This document shows positions 51,517-60,427 of a DNA stretch of 64,000 bases, in pieces. Each line of letters starts with the position of its first letter. Position 1 is the stretch's first letter. The stretch comes from Paragonimus westermani. Its lineage: Eukaryota; Platyhelminthes; Trematoda; Plagiorchiida; Troglotrematidae. The notes under the pieces are model-generated. The model made no database searches and was not told the origin of the DNA. It saw only the letters and a program-made list of their open reading frames with translations. The stretch lies in the NCBI GenBank assembly GCA_008508345.1, contig QNGE01003286.1, positions 1 through 64,000 of the forward strand, read 5' to 3'. A program made the translations under genes and the position numbers.

Positions 51517-51700
51517 ATTGATGAGTAGTCGGTGATTTGGTTAATTTCAAGCTGGATATCACTCTTTTTTGAAAATAAGCAGAAGACTAGAGTTTCATCC
51601 TCATTAGAGCTCGTCAGTATTGATTATTTTTGCTACGACTGGTGTTAGACCTCCAGCTACCCGTTCATGAGGTGACTGTGTTGACTATTGAGCCACTACT
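51517..51700 (-). mobile_element. tRNA-derived hammerhead short element, left arm of an inverted pair (copy 11)
   Basis: The minus strand reads the tail (AACCAAATCACCGACTACTC, then TTGAAATT), a ribozyme with intact CUGACGA and GAAA but weak stems I and II, and a decayed B-box (GGAGGTCTAACACC). It faces the next copy head to head. The tail here extends beyond the ribozyme into the CAAATC-CCGACTA block also seen at 11.07 and 30.71 kb. Confidence 0.6.
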
Positions 51701-51734
51701 TACAAGTGAAAGTGGTCAGGAGTTCAGAGTTGAT

Positions 51735-51950
51735 AATTCGGTCGTGCCTATTGTGAGGTCAACGGCGCAGTGGTCAACACGGTCGCCTCTTGAAAGCTTA
51801 GCCGGAGTTCTAACTCCAGTCGTAGCAAGGATATTCACTAGTGAAGAGCCCTACTAAAAGCAAAACTCTAGTCTTGTGCTTATTTTCAATGACTGAACAG
51901 TTTACCTGAATGCGAAGTTTGCGACCAAATGTGAGTGGTGTTCAACTTTC
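51735..51950 (+). mobile_element. tRNA-derived hammerhead short element, right arm of an inverted pair (copy 12)
   Basis: The plus strand has TTCGGTCGTGCC, GTGAGGTCAACGGCGCAGTGG (A-box), GGAGTTCTAACTCCAGTCG (B-box), then a ribozyme with lost core bases (GTGAAGA, CAAAAC), and a tail with TGCGACCAAATGTGAGTGG. It sits about 40 bases from the opposite-facing copy. The arms share the near-identical stretch TGAAAATAAGCANAAGACT, which should allow a long RNA hairpin. Confidence 0.7.
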
Positions 51951-52684
51951 AACTTTTGTTTTATTCGATCAAAGTGAGTCAAACACTGAGTGACTTGGTT
52001 ATTTTGTTGGCTGTCGGAATAGAATTGTCTCTGAACTAACTAGTGGAATCTAGCAAGGACTGGTCTTGACGTATTCTAAACTATGCGAAAAGAAGTACAC
52101 TATAGAATGTCCTTACACGATCCTAGATTTTTCTACGCATGTGTTATCACCATAGATGGATGGGTTGTTATACGTTGTGATAGATAGTGCCAATTCTGCA
52201 CATTGTTCAGACTGAAAGTTACGAGGTTATAACTGTTAGTCTTTACGGCATCCAGAATTTGTTGCCAAGCTACAGTAAGAGCGTTAGCTGGCTTGAACTC
52301 GGAAAAGGCGTGACGGCCACATATTAATTATTAGAATCCAGGAAATTTTGAGTAGTAGAACTAGATTATAACCAAGGATTTATTTGCGCTTAACGGTAAC
52401 TTAAGAGCAGCGATTTGGGGAGAGCCACATATCACGGAATGCCTTTGAGTTAGCTACTGTTCTAAGAAGCTCTACGAAAAGTGTATGACGGTCATTATTT
52501 CATTCTGAATTCATATTACCAAGCCGTCATTGGAGCAATAAGTTCAGATGTTTTGAGTGTATAATAAAATCTCTGCTACCCCGTAGCGAGTCATAATTAT
52601 CAGTAACCATATGTGAGGAGCATCGTCCATGTTTTGCACTGGTCGCTTGTTGGACGGTGGTTTGTTGAAGATCAGTGGTGAGTT
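51951..52684. other. Intron sequence without recognised features
   Basis: Nothing supportable was seen. Confidence 0.5.
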
Positions 52685-53000
52685 ACCAAATCGGAGGTGC
52701 GAGTATTCTAGCTGTCGATGGCGAAGAGAGATATGCCCAAAAGTGCACAACGAACGGATTGGGGACAGCATGGGCGACCGGATGAGTCATCGCTAAACTG
52801 GATCGGACCAACAGACGAGACGTGGGAGTGAAAATGGGATGGATGATCAGATTGGGGCACGATTCTCCAATCACTCGGGGGAATATCTCGACACGATCGT
52901 AGAATACGGTTAAAACCTGTAGCGGACAGATTGCGAACAACACGAGCGATCGGATGAGCCATTGCTCAACGAGATCGGAGCAACGATCACACACACAAAC
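52685..53000 (-). repeat. Unclassified dispersed repeat R172, copy 2
   Basis: This is the reverse-complement counterpart of 45065-45400. On the plus strand CCGGATGAGTCAT (52778-52790) and TCGGATGAGCCAT (52950-52962) mark two internal units 172 bases apart, the same period as in copy 1. The period is therefore a property of the repeat and not of one locus. A 126-codon minus frame (52683-53063) spans it; its internal duplication comes from the repeat, so it is not called as a gene. Confidence 0.6.
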
Positions 53001-56000
53001 CAGGCAGAAGTGCACTCGACTTGTGAACGGAAACCGGGGTTGTGGTTCGCAATGCTGATTCATAATCGCGAGCTCGCGCGTAGCATGGCAAACAGCGAGT
53101 CGGGCAATGAAGATTGCTTTAGTGAACGCCTTTTTCGCTACAAATGCTACAACCCAATAAACCCTGTATTAGATTCCCTAGTTCAACACATTTTTCCCTT
53201 ACTAGATGGAGGTTTAAAGATTGTTAAGAATCGAATTTGCGCACTTTAATGGTCCACATGAGTCAATGGCGTAAGCAGACTATATGTGGTCTAACAATCC
53301 TGTAGCTCTATTACTGTCCACTTGTAAGAACTGGAGTCATTTTAAACAAAGAAGTGTTTACTCTGAGGTTCCGGAAGAGTAATTTTGCAGCGGAAGCATC
53401 TAATTCAAAATGTCTTGCTATTCGAAGGTTTCTGGGGAAAAAATGATTTTCTTGGGCGGTCCTTCCCAATACGGTAGCATGATCTTTGATATATTACTAC
53501 CTATCTTGTATACATATATGAGAAAAACATATCAGTCTAATTTCAATAAGAGTTCGTCCAGTATTTTCTCCTGTTCATTTTTAATTTGAAAGTTTGTTGG
53601 CAGTCCAGATTACCATAACTTTACTTGATGAACATTTCTCCTATGAACCCTAACTTGCATAATATCCCATAATATTTCTCAAAAAAAACGACATTAAACA
53701 CAGAGTTTTTTGTCACAATTGGTAACAGAAACAACTAATAACTCACCATGTTCAAAGCTATAATTGGAAGCTACATGGTTAAGTAGCTGAAAACGACTTA
53801 CCCCAAACGATATAGCAATATGAGAGAAAATACGGTTTAAAATAAAATTTAATGAATGCGCTTTTCAAACTCCATTGTGACACGTGATTAGTTGCATGGT
53901 CTGTTGCTTATTGACTATTTTTTGGTTGGAAGTTCAGTTGATTGTAGTGGCTTTTGATGCTCAGTCACAAGCCAACTAGTTTCGCAGGTGGGGCGTCTCG
54001 TGTTGTTTACATAAAAGCTGACTTGGCGATCAAGTTTTTCTACGTGATAGTTTCTGGTTCACATTTCTGCTCGTCTACTCCTACCTAATGAATCCTATGA
54101 CTGATTAAACCCGTCACAGTGAAATGTTTTCCTGAAAGTAACCAGTGAATGAAGTTAAGATTACTCAGTTCCGTATACGGTTTGGAGATACTCAGTCAGC
54201 CGGTCAGCGCATCTAACTCGTCATGCGTCGGTGACTTAGTTCTATAAACTCATTCTCAATAACCAGATCTTCCAGTCTTTGCGATACAAATAATCCCTGT
54301 CAATCTTAGCCAATCACAGTAACTAAATTCTTGTTGGAATTCAGATCGGTACATTTCAGAAATCTGCCCAAACAGCAGCTGCAACTCATTAGCAAATTCT
54401 CAACCGTTGATCAGGGTGACAAAGATGAAGTGACAGGTTGCATCTTGCTCGTATAATGAGCTTTTCCTATTAGTGTCATGATTCGGTACATTTCTGTATA
54501 AAACCATCGGAAAATTTCCACCCAAAATTCATTCATTTGCTTTCGTTATTATCATATTATCATATCATATTATCATATCATATATCAAAAGTGTGCTTTT
54601 CAGTGGAATGAAATTTTTTCATTCATTCCCATGCAGGCGATGCGACCAAGAGGTACGAGTCGTTAAGCCAGTTCAAAATTCAAGGTTCTATACTCTATGT
54701 ACGCGCTGCCGTTTCATATTGAAAGTCACACGTGTTGAATAGTATCAGGCAATCCGAATTCAGACAGCAGAAGCATTCGGGGAAACAGAAGCTCGAGCCA
54801 GCGACCGTGTGATCACTGTACAGACTTGGTTGTTACTGAGTCACAATGCCCTCAAAAGTATCCTTAGCGCAGCTTTTGTAAACTGTTAGGCTGTTTAGTT
54901 TTGCATGTTGGGTACCGTCAAAAAATTTGAATATTACCGAGGAATTTCACTTACAGATCGATAATAATTACACGACCGGATATCAGTTGAAGTTTTCGTA
55001 GAATCGATGAACGTTATAGCTTCTAACCAGTCGTTACAGGTTAAATTGGCTGACTGTTGAAACCCTATTGATTAACTTGACCAGCCTTCGCCCACACAAG
55101 CCATGTAAGCCATATAAACGCTCATGGTGTGTTGATAGGTCGAGTTCCTTTGCATCATTTCTTTAAGTCGTTACAAATAACAGAAATTAACTTTACGCAG
55201 CAAAACGTTGTGTAGCTGGTAAAAAGAATCACACAGTGAACACATATTACATTAGCAGTCAGCATTGTGAACGCTGCTTAAAGTCCACTGCCTAAGATAT
55301 CTTGCAAATAAATGGTAATTATTTGTCAGCATAGCTCACGAAATTGTTGTTCGTATGCCGTGAACACCCGTGCATATATCGTCTACGTTTCTGAGTCAGC
55401 TGGAAGATTTCCTTTGAAGGGCACAAGTTGATTTTCGCCCACCACATAGAACAGTCGAAGACTTCAATTCATCAAAAATACGATGCAGCTTCAAAAAAGA
55501 GAACTTCGCAACCCATATGCATCTGGTGGTGTATTTAGCGTTTCGTGAGTTTTATTGATGTGTCCCAGAAAAGTTGCTGTCGGGCTGATGAGTTTCATAT
55601 ACTAGACACGACAACTCTTCTTCAGCGGGAACAGTTCGCCGCTGCTCAATATTCGTTGATCAGTAGCCAAGTGTAACATGCCTTACGTGCAAATGTGAAC
55701 ATGCATCTACCTACTCAAATCATTTCACAGATAAACCAACATAATTTCGGATGCCATCCCGCTTAACAGGCATCTATAAGAGTATGTCTCTCCCATACTG
55801 TCTGATATGCGTTTGGAGAGCGCCGGAGTGAAAAAATCGAAACGTGGGTGAAAACCATTCCAAACGGATGGGCAACAGCGAAAATCTGTTAGACCAATAA
55901 GGCCCTGACAAAGTTAGAAGTGGCTCCAAATAAATGGATATGCATTTGATGAGTACCGTTTATCCAATAAGAATTCAAAGAGGAGTTATTTAGTGAACTT

Positions 56001-56401
56001 TGATACTAAAATAATTAGGGAAGCACATTAGTAACAATGTTGCCAAAAACTATTCTGCCTAATGAACAGACGTCACACCAATTAACGAGGCCTAGAGGAG
56101 GGAAAATGCAACGAGGACGTGCTGAAAAATGAGCTCATGATGTCAATCAGTGCCTGGTTTTACCCCATTTATCACATTCTGCATTAGACTATAAAACTTG
56201 GACCGCCCACATTTTTCATAAGCCATAGCGAAATACCAAGCTGCCAAAAACATAACCCAGTCGACTGAAACTAAGCTAATGTGAAAACTGAGAACGTTGT
56301 CTACCATTCGTAGTTCAACATACTTTCATTCCAAGGACATAGATTTATAAAAAGTATGTTTTTAATGTGATTCATAAGTGTACTCTCTATCCATTTTGTA
56401 G
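53001..56401. other. Intron sequence without recognised features except a microsatellite
   Basis: Only the ATC/TATCATA-type tandem tract at 54547-54586 stands out. The last 30 bases form the pyrimidine-rich acceptor of exon 4. Confidence 0.5.
54547..54586. repeat. TATCATA-type tandem microsatellite
   Basis: Irregular tandem copies of ATCATATT/ATCATATC over about 40 bases. Confidence 0.85.
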
Positions 56402-56482
56402 CTTGGTCGGAACCCACGCAGAGATTTAGTGCGACCTATTCTTATGACTGTACGGGAGCTGATGCGAAAATCACAGCAGACG
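56402..56482 (+). CDS. M13 family metallopeptidase, exon 4
   Basis: This 81-base exon (27 codons, phase 0 both ends) lies between TCCATTTTGTAG and GTGAGTTT. It begins LGRNPRRDLVRPILMTVREL and ends MRKSQQT. After the SQLRM end of exon 3 this reproduces the M13 pattern of a hydrophobic helix, L-L-G, an acidic/basic spacer and a second helix (I-L-x-F-E-x-x-L-A in relatives). Only the required phase is open from end to end with good splice sites. It is short, so confidence rests on the fit to both neighbours. Confidence 0.65.
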
Positions 56483-56566
56483 GTGAGTTTAGACAGTAAT
56501 TAAATAACTAATGTACAGTCGTCTATGGATAAGGTTTTTCACTCCGGTTTCCTGTTTTTTAAACAG

Positions 56567-58110
56567 AGTGCACTAATCATTAGGTTAGAAAGGTTAAACA
56601 AAACTACAAGGTGCGGGTATCATGTTGCTTAACAAAACAGATTATATCAACAAAATACACATCATATTAGATGATCAGGTGAAGTTTCAAAAGATGAAGA
56701 ATGAAAAGAATAAAACTCCACAAATCGAGAAAGCAATATCAAAATCCTTACGGTATTTAAAACAGACGGGAATTATTGATTCAACTACATTTGAAAGAAT
56801 TCGCCCCATCGGAGTCATGATTCCGAGACTGTACGGGTTACCTAAAATTCACAAAGTCGGGGTACCACTCAGACCAATTTTGGACATGTGTAACTCTCCA
56901 TATCACCCTCTAGCTAAGTGGTTGTCACAAATACTAGATCCCGTCAGGCGGATACTTTCAACACACAGCTCACGCGAATCATGTGACCTCGTGAATGAGA
57001 TTTAGAATGCCAGTCTAACTGGGCAATCAATGTTTTCTCTCGACGTCACATCCTGGTTTACCAACGTCCCATTAAATGAGACCATAGATTACCTGTGTGA
57101 TTATATTGAGAACAGTGACACAGATATTCAGATACCGTCGGTCGAACTCAAACAGTTACTTTATCTGTGCACTTACAACGTACATTTTAAGTTCAATGAA
57201 GGAATCTACCGACAAAAGGATGGTATCTCAATAGGATCACCGCTGGGACCATTGTTTGCGGACATTTTCGTGGCGAAATTAGATAACGAACAGTTGAGTC
57301 CAACAATTCACCAATGCAATTTTTATAGGAGGTATGTTGACGACATCCTTTGAGTACTCGATGACAACGTGGACCCAATCGACATGTTGGCAACATTCTA
57401 CTCCGAGCACCAAAATTTACAATTTTCGTTGGAGACCGAAATGAATAGCCAATTAGGCTTTCTGGATGTACGTTTGCGTCTCCGTGCTGATGGCTCAATT
57501 CAGCGAGTGATACATAAAAATGATACTTGGGATGATCAGTATATTCATTTCAATAGTTTCATACCACTTGCTTTGAAAAGAAATCTGAACAACTGATTGA
57601 CGGGAAGAGCCTTAAGGATTTGCACGGAAGACAAAATTGCGCAAGAATTAACATTCATACGTACAATATTCATATAGAATGGCTATCCGGAAAGGTTCAT
57701 TGATAGAGCCATGCAGCAGCGGAGTGTAAGAGACCAGCTGTACCTTGTAGAAAAGAAAACAGTGCATATCGGATCACCATTTAAAGGCGATACTTTACCC
57801 AAAACTATTACACCTAGGCTCACAAGCGCAGTCAACAGAACATTCTACGCCGTTAAATTACGAGTCCACTTTACGTCCAATCCGGCTTTGTGCCCACGCC
57901 TAAAAGATAAAGTGCTTATTTCTGCAGCCTCGTTTTGTGAAAACCAGAATGATGTTACAGTTATCGACACAGTCAATCATAAATCAATGGTTTACATTGG
58001 TGCTTAACTTCCACACAACCATGAGGAGAACAAGCCCTAACTGGGAGAGAAAGCAGAAAAACCTACATGTCAAGTGAAGTATTCAACGGCAAGGTGATTG
58101 CAGCTTATAA
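56567..58110 (+). mobile_element. Penelope-like element C
   Basis: This remnant in intron 4 is sense to the host gene. It contains most of a reverse transcriptase plus connector and the beginning of a GIY-YIG domain. It differs clearly in sequence from elements A/B and D. The element begins near the degenerate ALIIRLERLNKTT segment, which aligns with the part preceding the D-K-G-x-G-I-V-L-L block of Penelope-type enzymes. The three residues before GAGI appear deleted. No terminal repeat could be delimited. Confidence 0.8.
56622..58007 (+). pseudogene. Penelope-like reverse transcriptase / GIY-YIG protein, one frame with four internal stops
   Basis: One reading frame of about 460 codons runs the whole length. 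In order it shows LLNKTDYINKI, RPIGVMIPRLYGLPKIHK, VPLRPILDMCNSPYHPLAKW, motif A (FSLDVTSWFTNVPLNET), QKDGISIGSPLGPLFADIF (motif B), RRYVDDIL (catalytic Asp pair, about 57333-57350), FLDVRLRLRADG, IHKNDTWDDQYIHFNSF, SPFKGDTLPKTITPRL and a terminal VYIGA. Interruptions are all in-frame stops: TAG at 57003, TGA at 57351, TGA at 57594 and TAG at 57675, with TAA at 58005. No frameshift is seen over 1.38 kb. The endonuclease domain is largely missing after VYIGA. Confidence 0.85.
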
Positions 58111-60290
58111 ATGAACAACCGAGTTAGAATTAAAAGTAGGATATTAGCAGCAAAGCAGCTTCCTCAAAACTTTCACTATTCAACGTCAATAAGTTCACTT
58201 ACTTCGCAGATAACTTGGCCAACCAACGACATCAGTCACGTGACTGAAGCTAATTAGACGTTGTCTCAACTGAGGTTCTCAAACGCCGACTCTGTGGGTC
58301 GCGGGGCTCATAGTCAAATATGTGAATCACGATCACATCAGATAATTCTTTAGGGATTAACTACATATCTCAGTAACAGGTCACATCTTATCTATCTCGT
58401 ATCTTATACCAGTCTGCTGCAGATCTGCAGTGTGCTTAATTCAGTGAATGACCAACTGGCATGCATGTCCGGTTTTCGTCTCAAAACAGAATGTTCAAAA
58501 TGTGTACTAGAGGTGAATTTCAAGATTCGTAGATGACATTTGTGTTTTTCACATCAGGTAAAAGCGTCCAGTTTATCACAGTTAACGTTAACTCGAATAG
58601 CTGTATAAGGTAAATGTATTCATCGAGGTGAACAAAATGTTGCTTCCGTAAACGGTCGTAATGAAAAAGCCAATTAGGAATGATCTAATGCTCAATCGTG
58701 CGAGGTCTGTGTTAACAGAATCGAGGTAATCAAAGAAGGATACGAAAGATAAACCACGATTCGTAGGCAAGCAAAGTGATTCGGGAACCGGTGGTCTAGG
58801 ACCAGGCGCTTTATTATACTAACAGATAGGCTGCTCCTTCAAACATTTGTTTGACATTGGCATCCGGATGAATCAAAACACAAAAGAAATCGACAGCGCA
58901 ACAGTGGGTTAGGTTTGACCATTACAAAAACGTAAATCTTTGTAAACATTCAATCATACGGAAGGATGTTCAAACTAGTTCTCTAACGTTATGACTTCAC
59001 AAGCTTGTAGTCTGTGACTAAAAATAGAGCAGTAGGGAAAATTCTGAAGAAGAAGTGTCTCATAATTCTGCTGTCGGAAATTCACATTTACTCCCCATAG
59101 GCAACCAACTAGTTCACTAGCCACTTTGAAGAAATGTGTGTGAATTGCGTTTAGAATTTTGATGCATTATAATAACGGAGCCCTGTTAAAAACAACCCTG
59201 ACTTTTGTCATTTCAGTGTAAGCTAAATAGAGCCTTATAACATAGTATGGGTGAGTGTACAGTTGGAACAGGACAAGTGTCAACGGATGACGTGGAAGCG
59301 AACAAATGTGCACACATTTTTGGAAGCAAAACATCACAAGTGATGTAATAATGGTTATCAAGTGCATTAGTATTCATTTATTTCTATGAAACTAACGAAA
59401 GAGCCAAAGAAGAAATGGTGTCGTTCGTCGAAACATTCGTGAGAAGCGTAGTTTAAACGTATGGTGTGTCCGTAAATAAGATACAGAGTGATCAAGAAGC
59501 ATTTTGCGAGGACGTTTGTCATAAATTCCATAGTGTTTAGGCGTATATTCATGTAGTGAACAAGATAGGGCGATATCATCGCTTTTAGTGAAATTTATAA
59601 AAGAAAGACATATTTGTGAACCGGTAACCAACATACACAACAGTAAAACAACATAATCTGAAAAATAATGCGGAAGCGAATTTGAAAAAAATTGATTGTC
59701 TGAGGAAACAAACATGATTTCATCTATGGGAATATAGTATGCTTATGTGAGCTGACCAACGTAAGTTAGGTGGATGTGTACTCTTGAAAACTATAAATGT
59801 GTGAACAAGGGAAGAGCAGTTGATTACATTAAACACAGACTGCGTTCTAATGATGGCAGAATCTACAACACGGTCTTAGTGGAAATTAGTTACTTCGATA
59901 AAATAGCCACTACACTAGCCAACTGATGACACCTCCAAGTACATTGTTTCTCTTGTAAACTGGAGTTGCAGAACCCAGTGTATTTGTGAAAATACAGTAA
60001 ACTGCAGTACTGTGAAGAACACTATCATCCTTAAAGTTAGTTACTTGGAGAAGTGTAAAAGTATACTTCATAACAGTGTGTGCCAGATACGTCAGAATAA
60101 TGTACTGTAGGTGCATTGATTTTTGGGCACAAAATCCATTACTACGGCGCTCTCACTGTAACGTTACAACATCTTCTTGTGAGTTCATCCGACTAGTGTA
60201 CCTCTGATTCTTTGTGTAAAATAACAGTCGGTGAATTTCATCGTTCTCTCTTTGTAACAATAGTTTGTTTGTTGTTCGCTTGTATTCCAG
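58111..60290. other. Intron sequence without recognised features
   Basis: Frames on the minus strand at 59167-60116 (up to 107 codons, hydrophobic) have no family resemblance. No exon of the host gene could be fitted in phase. Confidence 0.45.
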
Positions 60291-60427
60291 ATTAATTTTC
60301 CCCGTTACTTTGGTGCTATGATGAGCGACAATCGAAGCTTTGTTATTCCACGAGATCTGACCGTGTGGGTAGCTGATGCAGAATATTATGAACGCTTGGG
60401 AAATTTCTTATCACAGACTTCGTTCAA
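60291..60427 (+). CDS. M13 family metallopeptidase, exon 5
   Basis: This 137-base exon (phase 0 in, phase 2 out) lies between a strong acceptor (GTTCGCTTGTATTCCAG) and GTGAGT. It encodes INFPRYFGAMMSDNRSFVIP and then RDLTVWVADAEYYERLGNFL and SQTSF. This is a clear match to the M13 stretch that runs W-x-x-Y-L/F ... V-x-V-x-D-x-E-Y-x-x-x-L-x-x-L-L-x-x-T, upstream of the N-Y-L-x-W-R block. NRS is a glycosylation sequon, fitting the extracellular side. Downstream exons, including the HExxH zinc site, are not found before the window ends. Confidence 0.85.

Larger units (their letters stand above)
39288..56401 (+). other. Intron 3 of the M13 gene (17.1 kb)
   Basis: Donor GTATG/GTAAGT and acceptor TATCCATTTTGTAG, phase 0 both sides. 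It contains a TA microsatellite, the two copies of an unclassified repeat and an inverted pair of hammerhead elements. Confidence 0.65.
56483..60290 (+). other. Intron 4 of the M13 gene (3.8 kb), carrying a Penelope-like element
   Basis: Donor AGACG/GTGAGT, acceptor GCTTGTATTCCAG, phase 0 both sides. Joining exon 4 directly to exon 5 would leave out about 20 residues that most M13 proteins have between these blocks (the R-R-D-E ... M-T-x-x-E-L part). A small phase-0 exon may therefore be hidden in this intron, or the segment may be missing in this protein. Confidence 0.55.

Noticed and set aside
51630..51857. 75-codon plus frame
   Set aside because: It runs across both arms of the inverted short-element pair and is repeat sequence, not a gene.
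52683..53063. 126-codon minus-strand frame, among the longest in the window
   Set aside because: It lies in the R172 repeat and its internal similarity is the 172-base duplication; it resembles no family and is not open in copy 1.
55585..55592. CTGATGAG as a further hammerhead core
   Set aside because: No GAAA half, stem II or stem I partner is nearby.
56567..56610. Apparent M13 exon after a strong acceptor (TTTTTTAAACAG) encoding SALIIRLERLNKTT
   Set aside because: It runs directly into Penelope-like sequence and aligns better with the start of that element's reverse transcriptase; no proper donor follows.
58560..58615. Possible small exon between TTTTTCACATCAG and GTAAATG
   Set aside because: In the required phase 0 it contains a TAA before the donor.
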